Below are positions 8,494 to 17,901 of a stretch of DNA of 64,000 nucleotides, in pieces. The notes below the pieces were generated by a model that saw only the letters and a program-made list of their open reading frames with translations, made no database searches and was not told the DNA's origin. The stretch covers positions 186,001 to 250,000 of the forward strand of contig NZ_AP023362.1 in NCBI RefSeq assembly GCF_018326285.1, read 5' to 3'. The position numbers were made by a program, and so were the translations under genes. Numbering within the stretch: the first letter of the stretch is position 1; the number at the start of each line of letters is the position of its first letter. Source of the DNA: Mycolicibacterium sp. TY81. Lineage in GTDB: Bacteria; Actinomycetota; Actinomycetes; Mycobacteriales; Mycobacteriaceae.

Positions 8494-9012
8494 ATGACTG
8501 AGCAGGAACAGAACCAGGGTGCGGGCGAGCCGGAGGCTTCGACCCCGGCCTACGGTATGCCGCCGCTCCCGGCCTACGGCACGGAGCCGTACCCGTCGAT
8601 GCCGGCGCCCGAGCCGTTTCCGCCGCCGGTCACCGGTTTCCCGGGTCCGGGCTACCCGCCGCCGGTCGCGCCGTATCCGCCTGTGGCCCAGGGATATCCG
8701 GGTATGCCGCCGATGCCCGGCATGATGCCGATGGGTTATGCGCCGGTGCCGAAGACGAACGGCCTGGCCATCGCGTCGTTGGTCTGTTCACTGCTGGGCT
8801 TGGCGACGTGTGCGGCCACCTCGATCCTCGGGGTGATCTTCGGGCACCTCGCCAAGTCGCAGATCAAGCAGAGCGGCGAGGAGGGCGAGGGCATGGCTCT
8901 CGCGGGTTTGATCGTCGGCTACATCGGGCTGGCGCTCTTCGCGCTGATCGCAATCTTCTATTTCGGCCTGATCGCGCTCATCGTGGGCAGCAGCGGCACC
9001 ACCACCTACTAG
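8494..9012 (+). CDS. DUF4190-type membrane protein with Pro/Tyr-rich tail
   Basis: 172 residues from the ATG at 8494, which follows GGGGTGGA; earlier in-frame codons overlap the divergent dehydrogenase and are not supported. Residues 1-85 are rich in Pro, Tyr and Met ([23 protein letters not shown]). The DUF4190 domain follows: [20 protein letters not shown], a [13 protein letters not shown] loop and a second hydrophobic segment. Two membrane passes are expected. Function unknown. It is one of three neighbouring small membrane proteins with this style of tail. Confidence 0.8.
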   Translation: MTEQEQNQGAGEPEASTPAYGMPPLPAYGTEPYPSMPAPEPFPPPVTGFPGPGYPPPVAPYPPVAQGYPGMPPMPGMMPMGYAPVPKTNGLAIASLVCSLLGLATCAATSILGVIFGHLAKSQIKQSGEEGEGMALAGLIVGYIGLALFALIAIFYFGLIALIVGSSGTTTY

Positions 9013-9026
9013 ACGGGACCTGACCA

Positions 9027-9485
9027 ATGACGAATCCATACCAGCCCGCAGACGGGTCCGGTCCGCAACAGCCGGGCGAGCCGCCGTTCAGCGGCCACGA
9101 ATACCCGGGGTACCCACAGCAGCCCGGTTTCCAACAGCCTGGTTACCCGCCGCCCGGGTACCCGCAGCAGCCGGGTTACCCGCCGCCGCCGGGCTACGGC
9201 TACGCGCCGCAGTTCGCGGCCGACCCGTCCGCGCCCTGGGGCCGTGATCCCCTGACGGGGCTGCCGTTGTCGGACAAGTCCAAGGTGACGGCCGGCCTGC
9301 TGCAGATCCTGTTGGGCACCTTCGGCGTCGGGCGATTTTATCTGGGCTACACGACCATCGGCGTGCTCCAGCTCGTCGTCTCGCTGGTGACCTGCGGCAT
9401 CGGCGCCATCTGGCCGCTGATCGACGGCATCATGATCCTGATGGGGAACGTTCCCGACCCCCAAGGGCGCAAGCTTCGCGACTAG
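9027..9485 (+). CDS. TM2-domain membrane protein with Pro/Gln/Tyr-rich tail
   Basis: 152 residues. Repeats of YPQQPG and YPPPPG fill residues 25-70. A TM2 domain follows: KVTAGLLQILLGTFGVGRFYLGY, then GVLQLVVSLVTCGIGAIWPLIDGIMIL, with the usual DG between the two membrane segments. It lies 14 bases after the DUF4190 gene, probably in one operon. Function unknown. Confidence 0.85.
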   Translation: MTNPYQPADGSGPQQPGEPPFSGHEYPGYPQQPGFQQPGYPPPGYPQQPGYPPPPGYGYAPQFAADPSAPWGRDPLTGLPLSDKSKVTAGLLQILLGTFGVGRFYLGYTTIGVLQLVVSLVTCGIGAIWPLIDGIMILMGNVPDPQGRKLRD

Positions 9486-9495
9486 GCTGGCGCCT

Positions 9496-10668
9496 GTGAG
9501 TGAGCAGCGCAGCCAGGCAGACCACTACCGCGCCTACGGACCGTCGACCCGGGCCATTCATGCCGGGTTCCGGCCGGACCCGCAGACCGGTGCCGTCAAC
9601 ACCCCCATCTACGCCAGTTCGACGTTCGCGCAGGACGGCGTGGGCGGGCTGCGCGGCGGATTCGAGTACGCCCGCACGGGCAACCCGACCCGGGCGGCGC
9701 TGGAGACACTGCTGGCCGCGGTCGAGGGCGGGCACTACGGCCGGGCGTTCAGCTCCGGCATGGCGGCCACCGACTGCGCGCTGCGCGCCGTGCTGCGTCC
9801 GGGCGACCACATCGTCATCCCCGACGACGCCTACGGCGGCACCTTCCGCCTGATCGACAAGGTCTTCACGCAGTGGGGCATCACGCACACGCCGGCGCAG
9901 CTGTCGAACCTCGACGAGGTGCGCGCGGCGATCACCTCGAAGACCCGGCTGATCTGGGTGGAGACCCCGACCAACCCGCTGTTGTCCATCGCCGACATCG
10001 CGGCCATCGTGCAGATCGGCGCCACATCGGGCGTGAAGGTGTTGGTGGACAACACCTTTGCCTCGCCGGCGCTGCAGCAGCCGTTGGCCCTCGGGGCGGA
10101 CATCGTGTTGCACTCGACCACCAAGTACATCGGCGGGCACTCGGACGTCGTCGGCGGCGCGCTGGTGACCAACGACGAAGAACTCGACGCGAAATTCGCG
10201 TTCCTGCAGAACGGCGCCGGTGCGGTGCCGGGCCCGTTCGACGCCTACCTGACCTACCGCGGTCTCAAGACGCTGCCGCTGCGCATGCAGCGGCACTGCG
10301 AAAACGCCTTGCGGGTGGCCGAATTCCTCAACGACCACAAGGCCGTCGCGACGGTGCTGTACCCGGGTCTGTCGAGTCATCCGGGCTACGAGGTGGCGGC
10401 CAAGCAGATGAGCGGTTTCGGTGGCATGGTGTCGGTGCGGTTGCGCGGCGGTGAGCAGGCCGCCCGCGAGTTGTGCTCGCGCACAGAGATTTTCATTCTC
10501 GCGGAGTCGCTCGGTGGCGTGGAGTCGCTGATCGAGCATCCCGGCGCCATGACGCACGCGTCCACCGCCGGCTCGCAGTTGGAGGTGCCGAACGACCTGG
10601 TCCGGCTGTCGGTCGGCATCGAGGATGTGGCCGACCTGATCGGGGACCTGGAGCAGGCGCTGGGTTAA
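9496..10668 (+). CDS. metB: Cystathionine gamma-synthase
   Basis: 390 residues from a GTG ten bases after the TM2 gene. Cys/Met-metabolism PLP enzyme, fold type I: YARTGNPTRAALE substrate loop, SSGMAATDCAL, VETPTNPLLSIADI, and the PLP lysine K210 in HSTTKYIGGHSD. It joins O-acetyl- or O-succinylhomoserine with cysteine to make cystathionine in the cytoplasm. The position matches Rv1079 downstream of cbs. Its stop overlaps the convergent GPP34 gene by four bases. Confidence 0.92.
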   Translation: MSEQRSQADHYRAYGPSTRAIHAGFRPDPQTGAVNTPIYASSTFAQDGVGGLRGGFEYARTGNPTRAALETLLAAVEGGHYGRAFSSGMAATDCALRAVLRPGDHIVIPDDAYGGTFRLIDKVFTQWGITHTPAQLSNLDEVRAAITSKTRLIWVETPTNPLLSIADIAAIVQIGATSGVKVLVDNTFASPALQQPLALGADIVLHSTTKYIGGHSDVVGGALVTNDEELDAKFAFLQNGAGAVPGPFDAYLTYRGLKTLPLRMQRHCENALRVAEFLNDHKAVATVLYPGLSSHPGYEVAAKQMSGFGGMVSVRLRGGEQAARELCSRTEIFILAESLGGVESLIEHPGAMTHASTAGSQLEVPNDLVRLSVGIEDVADLIGDLEQALG

Positions 10669-11327
10669 ACCAGCGCGCCCCGCACCGCGGCGGCCGTGAC
10701 GGCGAGGTTCACCTCGGCGACGCCGGTCTCGTATTCGTTGACCCAGTGGCCGCTGGCGATGTCGCCGGCGCGGGCATGCACCCAACGCCAGCCGCGGTCG
10801 TTGAGGCTCATCAGCGAACCCAGACCGTCGACGGTGTGCAGCAGCGTCACGATGGCTGCCGTCGCCGGCGCGGGCGGTCGGCGGTCGAACAATGCCGACA
10901 GCATCGCCGCGCGCGCCTGCCCGACGCGGGCCCGGTCCGTCAACGGCAGGGCGTAGTGCGGCCGGAACCTGTTGCCGCCCAACGGTTGCCGACGCAGCTG
11001 CCCGGCGCGCTGCAGCTGGTCGATGAGACTTTCCTCGGTGCCTTTGCGCAATTTCGACATCACGGCAGCGGGCCGCCGCGGTCGCTGGCGAAGCAGGTCC
11101 AGTGCCGGCGCGGACACCGCGTCGACGGTGCCGTCGCCGGACAGGGCCACCAGGTGGCCGTCGGGTGCGCCGTCACCTGGCGCGGCGGGCCGAATACGGC
11201 ACGCCAGCGCCAGGTCCAGCAGGACGGCACCGGACAACACCCGGTGCCGACGTGGTTGATCCAGACCCGGCTGTGCGGACGAATTGTCCAGGAGCAGCAG
11301 ATACAGGTCTTCGGCGATCTGAGCCAT
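10665..11327 (-). CDS. GPP34 (GOLPH3-like) family phosphoprotein
   Basis: 220 residues. The N-terminal IAEDLYLLLLDNSSAQPGLDQ and the following LSGAVLLDLALACRI are typical of the GPP34 fold; a basic stretch, SKLRKGTEESLIDQL, lies in the middle. Eukaryotic GOLPH3 binds phosphatidylinositol 4-phosphate on Golgi membranes; bacterial members are of unknown role. It sits between metB and greA, an insertion relative to M. tuberculosis. Family call good, function open. Confidence 0.8.
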   Translation of the reverse strand: MAQIAEDLYLLLLDNSSAQPGLDQPRRHRVLSGAVLLDLALACRIRPAAPGDGAPDGHLVALSGDGTVDAVSAPALDLLRQRPRRPAAVMSKLRKGTEESLIDQLQRAGQLRRQPLGGNRFRPHYALPLTDRARVGQARAAMLSALFDRRPPAPATAAIVTLLHTVDGLGSLMSLNDRGWRWVHARAGDIASGHWVNEYETGVAEVNLAVTAAAVRGALV

Positions 11328-11372
11328 GAATGTCAGCTGGTGGCCGGCGAAGTAGGGCCGGCCGTCGCAGGG

Positions 11373-11867
11373 CTAGGCGTGATAGGGCTCGGCCTTGACC
11401 AGCGTGACCTTGACGGTGGCGCCGCTGGGCACCGTGTAGCTGCGCTCCTCGCCGACCTTGGCGTCGATCAGCGCGTGGCCGAGCGGCGAGTTGGGGGAGT
11501 ACACCTCGAGCTTGCCGTCGGTGACGCCTTCCTGGCGGGTGGCGATGAGGAACGTCTCGGTGTCGTTCTGGTCGTCGTCGTAGTAGACGGTCACGACCGA
11601 GCCGGGCAGCGCCACACCGGACTTCTTCGGTGCCTCGCCGACCTTGGCGTTGTTGAGCAGTTCCTGCAGCTGACGGATGCGGGCTTCCTGCTGGCCCTGC
11701 TCTTCGCGGGCCGCGTGGTAGCCGCCGTTCTCGCGGAGGTCGCCCTCTTCGCGGCGGTCGTTGATCTCGGCAGCGATGACCGGGCGGTTGGCGATCAGCT
11801 GATCGAGCTCGGCCTTCAGGCGCTCGAATGCTTCTTCGGTGAGCCAGGTGACCTGGGTATCGGTCAT
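11373..11867 (-). CDS. greA: Transcription elongation factor GreA
   Basis: 164 residues from ATG 11867, preceded on the minus strand by GGAGAG. N-terminal antiparallel coiled coil (about residues 10-80) with the acidic tip [15 protein letters not shown], then the FKBP-like C-terminal domain ([24 protein letters not shown]). It binds the RNA polymerase secondary channel and stimulates cleavage of backtracked RNA. A longer reading frame upstream of 11867 is not supported. Synteny matches Rv1080c. Confidence 0.95.
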   Translation of the reverse strand: MTDTQVTWLTEEAFERLKAELDQLIANRPVIAAEINDRREEGDLRENGGYHAAREEQGQQEARIRQLQELLNNAKVGEAPKKSGVALPGSVVTVYYDDDQNDTETFLIATRQEGVTDGKLEVYSPNSPLGHALIDAKVGEERSYTVPSGATVKVTLVKAEPYHA

Positions 11868-12131
11868 GTCTGCTGCTCTCCTGTCGTTGTAAGCGTGCGT
11901 GTATGCCCGGGCGGTGTGTCCGGGGTTGCCCCGTTGCTTGGGGCCGGCGGTGCTGCGATCGCGACGGCAGGTCCAGGTCCCCCCAGAAGGTGCCAGCAGG
12001 TGCCCGCTAATGCAGCAATACACGGCCCCAGTCGGAACCGTGTACTGAGCAAGCGTACCACTTGGGCGTCTCCAAACGGTCATGATTTCGCAGTTCGGAG
12101 TTCGCCGGACGGTTGGTCACCCGGCCGGTGT

Positions 12132-12554
12132 TCAGGGCGCGACGAGGTACGACGGCACGTCGGTGCCACAGCCGTAGACGTCGCCGACGACCGGCGGTTT
12201 TGTGGACTTCACGACGGCCGTCACCTGGACCGTCTTGGCCTCTGCCGGCACGACGAGAATCTCGCGCCGCCCGGTTTCGCTGCCGTCGAGCGCCCTCGCC
12301 CGCACGATGCACACCGCCGGCGTGGACGGGTCCTCGCGCGTGACCGAGATGGTCACCGCAACGGTTTCGTTGTCGATGAGTTTGTAGGTGCTCAACTCGC
12401 CCTTGACGGGGGACGTCCCCAGGCGCTGGAAACCGACGAACGCGAGCGCCACACCAGCGACGACGATGAGGAGCGTGAGGCCGATCGCGATGCGGCGACG
12501 GGTCAGCCGGGACATGCGCTGGCGCCCGTAGCGGGCGGTCGGACGCTCGATCAT
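12132..12554 (-). CDS. DUF4307 membrane-anchored protein (Rv1081c homologue)
   Basis: 140 residues. A basic N-terminus (MSRLTRRRIAIGL) leads into one membrane helix at about residues 22-42, followed by an extracytoplasmic domain with two Cys (AVCIVRARAL and VYGCGTDVP). It may start at 12554 or at an internal ATG 13 codons later. Conserved in mycobacteria at this position between greA and mca; function unknown. Confidence 0.8.
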   Translation of the reverse strand: MIERPTARYGRQRMSRLTRRRIAIGLTLLIVVAGVALAFVGFQRLGTSPVKGELSTYKLIDNETVAVTISVTREDPSTPAVCIVRARALDGSETGRREILVVPAEAKTVQVTAVVKSTKPPVVGDVYGCGTDVPSYLVAP

Positions 12555-12674
12555 GGCTACTTTGGGTGCCCCATCGGTCGGTTCGGAATGCTTGGACTGG
12601 AACTATAGGACCCAGCGACATGGTTGGACTGCAGCGAGTTGTCCCACCGAGTAGAGACAGTAGGTAAGGCACAC

Positions 12675-13541
12675 GTGAGCGAACTGCGGTTGATGGCGGT
12701 GCACGCGCACCCCGACGACGAGTCGAGCAAGGGTGCGGCCACCATGGCCAAGTACGCGGCCAACGGCGTCCGGGTCATGGTCGTGACCCTGACCGGCGGC
12801 GAGCGCGGCGACATCCTGAATCCGGCGATGGACCTGCCCGAGGTGCACGGCCGCATCCATGAGGTCCGCCGTGACGAGATGGCCAGGGCCGCCGAAATCC
12901 TCGGCGTCGAGCACCACTGGCTGGGGTTCGTCGACTCCGGGCTGCCCGAGGGTGACCCGCTGCCGCCGCTGCCCGACGGCTGCTTCGCGGTGGTGCCGAT
13001 CGAAGAGCCCGTCCGCCGGCTGGTGCGGGTGATCCGCGAGTTCCGGCCGCACGTGATCACCACGTACGACGAGAACGGCGGCTACCCGCACCCCGACCAC
13101 ATCCGCACTCACCAGGTGTCGATGGCGGCCTACGAAGCGGCCGCCGACCATGTGCAGTTCCCCGAAGAGGGCGAGCCCTGGAGCATCGCGAAGCTGTACT
13201 ACGGCCACGGTTTCCTGCGCCGGCGCATGCAGCTGCTGCAGGACGAGTTCGCCAAGCACGGCGAGGTCGGGCCGTTCGAGAAGTGGCTGCAGCACTGGGA
13301 CCCCGAGCACGATCCCTTCGCCAACCGGGTGACGACCCGCATCGAGTGTGCCGACTTCTTCGAGCAGCGGGACCGCGCGCTGCTGGCGCATGCCACGCAG
13401 ATCGACCCGAACGGTGACTTCTTCCGCGCGCCCATCGAATGGCAGCAGCGGCTGTGGCCGACCGAGGAGTACGAATTGGCCCGATCCAGGGTTCCGGTGA
13501 CGTTGCCCGAGACCGATCTGTTCACGGGAGTATCGCTGTGA
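12675..13541 (+). CDS. mca: Mycothiol S-conjugate amidase
   Basis: 288 residues from GTG 12675, the same length and start ([18 protein letters not shown]) as the M. tuberculosis enzyme. LmbE/PIG-L fold; zinc ligands are expected in AHPDDE and in the YPHPDH segment. It hydrolyses mycothiol-drug conjugates to a mercapturic acid and GlcN-inositol, the mycothiol detoxification route in the cytoplasm. The stop overlaps the start of the next small gene (GTGA). Confidence 0.95.
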   Translation: MSELRLMAVHAHPDDESSKGAATMAKYAANGVRVMVVTLTGGERGDILNPAMDLPEVHGRIHEVRRDEMARAAEILGVEHHWLGFVDSGLPEGDPLPPLPDGCFAVVPIEEPVRRLVRVIREFRPHVITTYDENGGYPHPDHIRTHQVSMAAYEAAADHVQFPEEGEPWSIAKLYYGHGFLRRRMQLLQDEFAKHGEVGPFEKWLQHWDPEHDPFANRVTTRIECADFFEQRDRALLAHATQIDPNGDFFRAPIEWQQRLWPTEEYELARSRVPVTLPETDLFTGVSL

Positions 13542-13828
13542 TTTCTGTTCCGCTCACCATCCTGCTGGCCGAAGGTCCGCGCCAGACGGGGCCCGACTTC
13601 GGCAAGGCCAGCCCGGCCGGGCTGGTGATCACGCTGATCCTGTTGATCGCCGTGGTGGCCCTGGTCTGGTCGATGAACCGGCACCTGCGCAAGCTGCCCG
13701 AATCCTTCGACCCCGCGCATCCCGAACCGGATCAGGCGGTCGACGACGGCACCGTCGGCGGCGTGCCGCACGAGGCGCCGACGGGTGACGCCGGCCCCGA
13801 CGGCACTACAAAGCCAGAAACCGGGTAA
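13538..13828 (+). CDS. Small single-pass membrane protein (Rv1083-like)
   Basis: 96 residues from the GTG overlapping the mca stop. One membrane helix ([19 protein letters not shown], about residues 28-46) is followed by an acidic, Pro/Gly-rich cytoplasmic tail. It is translationally coupled to mca, as in M. tuberculosis. Function unknown. Confidence 0.75.
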   Translation: MISVPLTILLAEGPRQTGPDFGKASPAGLVITLILLIAVVALVWSMNRHLRKLPESFDPAHPEPDQAVDDGTVGGVPHEAPTGDAGPDGTTKPETG

Positions 13829-13838
13829 GACTCCAGGT

Positions 13839-15818
13839 ATGGCCAACACGCTCGGCTCCGCCACCAGCCCCTACCTCCGCCAGCACGCCGACAACCCGGT
13901 GCACTGGCAGCAGTGGACGCCGGAGGCCCTGGCCGAGGCCGCGGCCCGCGACGTGCCGATCCTGCTGTCCATCGGCTATGCCGCCTGCCACTGGTGCCAT
14001 GTGATGGCGCACCAGTCCTTCGAGGACCACGACGTGGCTGCGGTGACGAACGAGAACTTCGTGTGCATCAAGGTCGACCGGGAGGAACGTCCCGACCTCG
14101 ACGCCATCTACATGAACGCCACGGTCGCGATGACGGGCCAGGGCGGCTGGCCCATGACGTGCTTCCTGACGCCCGACGGCCGGCCCTTCTTCTGCGGCAC
14201 GTACTACCCGAAAGACAGCTTCCTGCAGCTGCTTTCGGCGGTGACCGACACCTGGCAGAACCGGCGGGACGAGGTCGAGCAGGCATCCGACCAGATCGCC
14301 ACGGAGCTGCGCAAGATGTCGTCCGCGCTGCCCTCAGGTGGCCCGGTCCCGTCACCCGAGCTGTGTGACCACGCCGTCGCCGCGGTGCTGCGCGACGAGG
14401 ACCATGCCCGCGGTGGCTTCGGCCGGGCGCCGAAGTTCCCGCCGTCGGCATTGCTGGAAGCCCTGCTGCGGCACCATGAACGCACCGGTTCGGGCCTCGA
14501 CGCCGTGGAACGCACAGGTGCCGCGATGGCGCGCGGCGGCATCTACGACCAACTGGCGGGCGGCTTCGCCCGGTACAGCGTCGACGCGTCGTGGGTGGTG
14601 CCGCACTTCGAAAAGATGTTGTACGACAACGGATTGCTGTTGCGGGTGTACGCCCACTGGGCACGGTTGACCGGAAACCCGTTGGCCCGCAAGGTGGCCG
14701 ACGAGACGGCGCGGTTCATCATCGACGACCTCGGCGACGGCGGCATGTTCGTCTCGTCGCTGGACGCCGACACCGCCGGGCACGAGGGCCTGACATACGT
14801 GTGGACGCCGGCGGAGCTGGTGTCGGTGCTGGGCAACGACGACGGGCTTTGGGCCGCTGCGCTTTTCGAAGTCACCGAGGCCGGCACGTTCGAGCACGGC
14901 AGCTCGGTGCTGCAGCTGCTGACCGACCCCGACGACGCCGCCCGCTTCGAGCAGGTTCGCGCGAAGTTGATGGCAGCCAGGGCGCTGCGGCCGCAGCCGG
15001 GACGCGACGACAAGATCGTCACCGCCTGGAACGGCTTCGCCATCACGGCGCTCGCGGAGGCGTCCGTCGCACTCGGCAAGCCCGAATTCCTCGCTGCCGC
15101 AACGGGTTGCGCCCGCCGGCTGCTGGATCTGCATCTGGTCGACGGCCGGCTGCGCCGGGCCAGCCTCGGCGGCGTCGTCGGCGACAGCGTCGGGATCCTG
15201 GAGGACTACGCGGCGCTCGCGACGGGCCTGCTGACGCTGCATCAGGTGACCGGCGATGACAGCTGGCTGACGGCCGCGCACGGTCTGCTCGACACCGCGC
15301 TGACGCACTTCGCCGACCCGGACCGCGGTGGCCGCTGGTTCGACACCGCGGATGACGCCGAGGCCCTGCTGGTGCGCCCCGCCGACCCGGTCGACGGGGC
15401 GACGCCGTCGGGTGCGTCGTTGGTCGCCGAGGCGCTGCTGACGTTCGCGCACCTGGCCGCCGAACCCGAGCGGTACCTCGATGCGGCCGCCGCCACACTG
15501 GCGTCGGCAACCCCCATCCTGGCCCGCTCGCCACGCGGCGGTGGCCACTGGCTGGCGGTCACGGAAGCGGCCGTCCGCGGCCCCATTCAGATCGCGGTGG
15601 CCTGCACCGGTCCGGACTCGGAATTGCTCGGTGCGGCACGCAGATTCGCGCCCGGTGGCGCCATCGTCGTCGGTGGTGCCGAGGGGTCGTCGACGCTGCT
15701 CGACGGACGTGGCCGCGTGCACGGCCAGGACGCCGCGTACGTCTGCCGTGGCCAGGCGTGTGACCTTCCGGTGACGACGGCGGGGGATCTCGGCGCTGCC
15801 CTCGGCGCGGCCGTGTAG
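13839..15818 (+). CDS. Thioredoxin-domain DUF255 protein (Rv1084/YyaL-like)
   Basis: 659 residues from ATG 13839. N-terminal thioredoxin-like domain with the CHWCHVM motif near residue 50 and QGGWPMTCFLTPDGRPF; the rest is a large (alpha/alpha)6 domain with PHFEKMLYDNGLL and DDKIVTAWNGFAI. DUF255 proteins (spermatogenesis-associated 20 family) have no settled biochemical role. It follows mca and the small membrane gene with a 10-base gap, so it is probably cotranscribed. Confidence 0.88.
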   Translation: MANTLGSATSPYLRQHADNPVHWQQWTPEALAEAAARDVPILLSIGYAACHWCHVMAHQSFEDHDVAAVTNENFVCIKVDREERPDLDAIYMNATVAMTGQGGWPMTCFLTPDGRPFFCGTYYPKDSFLQLLSAVTDTWQNRRDEVEQASDQIATELRKMSSALPSGGPVPSPELCDHAVAAVLRDEDHARGGFGRAPKFPPSALLEALLRHHERTGSGLDAVERTGAAMARGGIYDQLAGGFARYSVDASWVVPHFEKMLYDNGLLLRVYAHWARLTGNPLARKVADETARFIIDDLGDGGMFVSSLDADTAGHEGLTYVWTPAELVSVLGNDDGLWAAALFEVTEAGTFEHGSSVLQLLTDPDDAARFEQVRAKLMAARALRPQPGRDDKIVTAWNGFAITALAEASVALGKPEFLAAATGCARRLLDLHLVDGRLRRASLGGVVGDSVGILEDYAALATGLLTLHQVTGDDSWLTAAHGLLDTALTHFADPDRGGRWFDTADDAEALLVRPADPVDGATPSGASLVAEALLTFAHLAAEPERYLDAAAATLASATPILARSPRGGGHWLAVTEAAVRGPIQIAVACTGPDSELLGAARRFAPGGAIVVGGAEGSSTLLDGRGRVHGQDAAYVCRGQACDLPVTTAGDLGAALGAAV

Positions 15819-15828
15819 CGTGCGGCGC

Positions 15829-16191
15829 ATGCCCAGCGCTGAGCAGATCACCGAAAACGTCAACCGCTATCTGGACCTCGTCGACGTCGCCGACGCCGAC
15901 GGGATCGCGGAGCTGTACGCCGTCGATGCCGCCATCGAGGACCCGGTCGGCGGTGAGGTGCACGTCGGCCGCCAGACGATCCACGGCTTCTACTCGAACA
16001 TCGCGGGCACCAAGAACTCCCACGAACTGCACACGCTGCGGGTCTGCGGCCACGAGGCCGCGTTCTACTGGACCCTGACCGTCAACAGCGCCATGCGCAT
16101 CGACATCATCAGCACCATGAACTTCGACGCCGACGCCAAGATCATGTCCATGAAGGCGTACTGGGGCCCGGCGAACGTCACCCAGCTCTGA
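15829..16191 (+). CDS. Ketosteroid isomerase-like protein (NTF2 fold), one catalytic Asp replaced
   Basis: 120 residues from ATG 15829 (a GTG three codons earlier is possible). It aligns with Delta5-3-ketosteroid isomerase along its length: VNRYLDLVDVAD holds Tyr14 and IEDPVGGEVHVGR holds Asp38, at exactly the classical residue numbers. The position of the second acid, Asp99, reads Ser95 (IISTMNFD). The family moves the steroid 5,6 double bond. Steroid-degrading mycobacteria have such enzymes, but the Asp-to-Ser change suggests altered chemistry or a binding role. A 49-bp palindrome follows the stop. Confidence 0.75.
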   Translation: MPSAEQITENVNRYLDLVDVADADGIAELYAVDAAIEDPVGGEVHVGRQTIHGFYSNIAGTKNSHELHTLRVCGHEAAFYWTLTVNSAMRIDIISTMNFDADAKIMSMKAYWGPANVTQL

Positions 16192-16193
16192 GC

Positions 16194-16242
16194 GATTTGT
16201 GCACGATTTTCCGCGGTGAGCGCGGAAAATCGTGCACAAATC
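16194..16242. repeat. Dispersed palindrome, copy A (perfect 22-bp arms)
   Basis: Arms 16194-16215 and 16221-16242 pair perfectly around the loop GTGAG; core GTGCACGATTTTCCGCG. It sits between two convergent genes and overlaps the stop of the hemolysin III-like gene, so it may act as a two-way transcription terminator. Copies B (20313-20367) and C (27062-27118) share the same core. Confidence 0.85.
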
Positions 16243-17047
16243 ACCCGGAAAAGACGGCGAACCACATCGCGATGTAGTGGCAGATGGCCGCCACCGCGGT
16301 GCAGGCGTGGAAGAACTCGTGGTGCCCGAACGTCCGTGGCCACGGGTTGGGCCACTTGAGCGCGTAGAGCACGCCGCCGATCGAGTACAGCGCGCCGCCG
16401 ACGATCAACAGCACGACCGCTGTGACGCCCGCGCCCTCCAGGATGGGCCCGATGAACCAGGCCGCGACCCAGCCCAACAGGATGTACAGCGGCACGCCGA
16501 GCCAGCGCGGCGCCGTCGGCCACAGCATCTTGAGGGCCACGCCGGCCAGCGCCCCGCTCCAGACGATCCAGAACAACAGCCAGCCGTCGGTGCGCACCGC
16601 GAGCAGCGCGAACGGCGTATAGCTGCCGGCGATGAAGATGAAGATCATCGAGTGATCCATGCGCTTCATCCAGGTGCGCGATTTCTCCGACTTCCAGTTC
16701 ACCCGGTGATAGGTGCCACTGACGGTGAACATCGCGACGATGGTGAAGGTGTAGAGCAACGTCGCCAACCCGGCGCGCGTGCCCTGCATGGCCCACGACA
16801 CCGACACCAGCGCGGCACCGGCAAAGAACGCAACGACCGCCGAGTAGACGTGGATCCAGCCGCGGGCGCGTGGCTTGCCGAAAAACTCGACGACGCTCTC
16901 CACGACGACGTCGGGCAGTGAATCCGCCTGGCGGAGCACCGCGGCCGCGCGGTAGGGCTTCGTCATGTTCGACGGGGCATGAGCCTGTTCGGTGGCAGCC
17001 GGATCTGCATTGCTCGGAGCGGTCAACGTTCCTCCACTAACAGCCAT
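16241..17047 (-). CDS. Hemolysin III/PAQR-family membrane protein (Rv1085c homologue)
   Basis: 268 residues if started at ATG 17047. Seven-helix PAQR/TrhA fold: [44 protein letters not shown], and [19 protein letters not shown] carry the conserved His and Asp residues expected to hold a metal. The start is uncertain: a TTG at 17026 lies four bases after GGAGG and would remove seven residues, and MTKPYR further in is also possible. Role in bacteria is unclear; called haemolysin-like by homology only. Confidence 0.82.
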   Translation of the reverse strand: MAVSGGTLTAPSNADPAATEQAHAPSNMTKPYRAAAVLRQADSLPDVVVESVVEFFGKPRARGWIHVYSAVVAFFAGAALVSVSWAMQGTRAGLATLLYTFTIVAMFTVSGTYHRVNWKSEKSRTWMKRMDHSMIFIFIAGSYTPFALLAVRTDGWLLFWIVWSGALAGVALKMLWPTAPRWLGVPLYILLGWVAAWFIGPILEGAGVTAVVLLIVGGALYSIGGVLYALKWPNPWPRTFGHHEFFHACTAVAAICHYIAMWFAVFSG

Positions 17048-17082
17048 GGGATACCCAGAAGTCCACAGTAGTCTGGTTTCTC

Positions 17083-17880
17083 GTGGACATCATTCCCCCG
17101 CGTCTCAAGGAACCGGCATACCGGCTCTACGAGCTGCGGCTGCGTCAGGAGCTTGCGCACTCGAAAGCGCAACTGCCACGCCATATTGCGGTGCTGTGCG
17201 ACGGCAACCGGCGCTGGGCGCGTGAGGCAGGTCACGACGACGTCAGCTACGGCTACCGCATGGGCGCCGCCAAGATCGCCGAGGTGCTGCGCTGGTGCCA
17301 GCAGGCCGGTATCGAGATGGCGACGATCTACCTGCTCTCCACCGAGAACCTGCAGCGCGACCCGCAGGAGCTGGCGCCGCTGATCGAGATCATCACCGAC
17401 GTCGTGGAAGAGATCTGCGCGCCCGACAAGCACTGGACCGTGCGGACCGTCGGCGACCTCGAGCTGCTCGGTGAGGAACCGGCCAAGCGGCTGCGCGACG
17501 CCGTCGAGTCGACCGCCGAGCACACCGGTGCCGGCTCGTTCCACGTCAACGTCGCCGTCGGTTACGGCGGCCGCCAGGAGATCGCCGACGCGGTCCGCAC
17601 CCTGCTGAGCAAGGAGCTCGCCAACGGCGCGACGGCCGAGGAACTCATCGAGGCCGTGACCGTCGACGGCATCTCCGAGAACCTCTACACCTCGGGCCAG
17701 CCCGACCCCGACCTCGTCATCCGCACGTCGGGGGAGCAGCGGCTCAGCGGATTCCTGTTGTGGCAGAGCGCCTATTCGGAGATGTGGTTCACCGATGCGC
17801 ACTGGCCGGCCTTCCGGCGGGTGGACTTCCTGCGCGCCCTGCGTGACTACACGCTGCGGAACCGCCGCTACGGGAAATAG
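17083..17880 (+). CDS. Short-chain Z-isoprenyl diphosphate synthase (omega,E,Z-farnesyl type, Rv1086 homologue)
   Basis: 265 residues from a GTG, divergent from the hemolysin III-like gene. Cis-prenyltransferase (UppS) fold: [38 protein letters not shown] and [20 protein letters not shown]. The CDGNRRWA variant and the whole sequence match M. tuberculosis Rv1086, which condenses geranyl and isopentenyl diphosphates to omega,E,Z-farnesyl diphosphate, the primer for decaprenyl phosphate used in arabinan and peptidoglycan synthesis. Confidence 0.92.
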   Translation: MDIIPPRLKEPAYRLYELRLRQELAHSKAQLPRHIAVLCDGNRRWAREAGHDDVSYGYRMGAAKIAEVLRWCQQAGIEMATIYLLSTENLQRDPQELAPLIEIITDVVEEICAPDKHWTVRTVGDLELLGEEPAKRLRDAVESTAEHTGAGSFHVNVAVGYGGRQEIADAVRTLLSKELANGATAEELIEAVTVDGISENLYTSGQPDPDLVIRTSGEQRLSGFLLWQSAYSEMWFTDAHWPAFRRVDFLRALRDYTLRNRRYGK

Positions 17881-17901
17881 CGTTCGTGCCAGACTGAAGC
17901 C

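Noticed and set aside
10473..12608. A 711-codon open frame on the plus strand
   Set aside because: It runs antisense through the GPP34, greA and DUF4307 genes; composition is Arg/Gly-rich shadow sequence with no domain.
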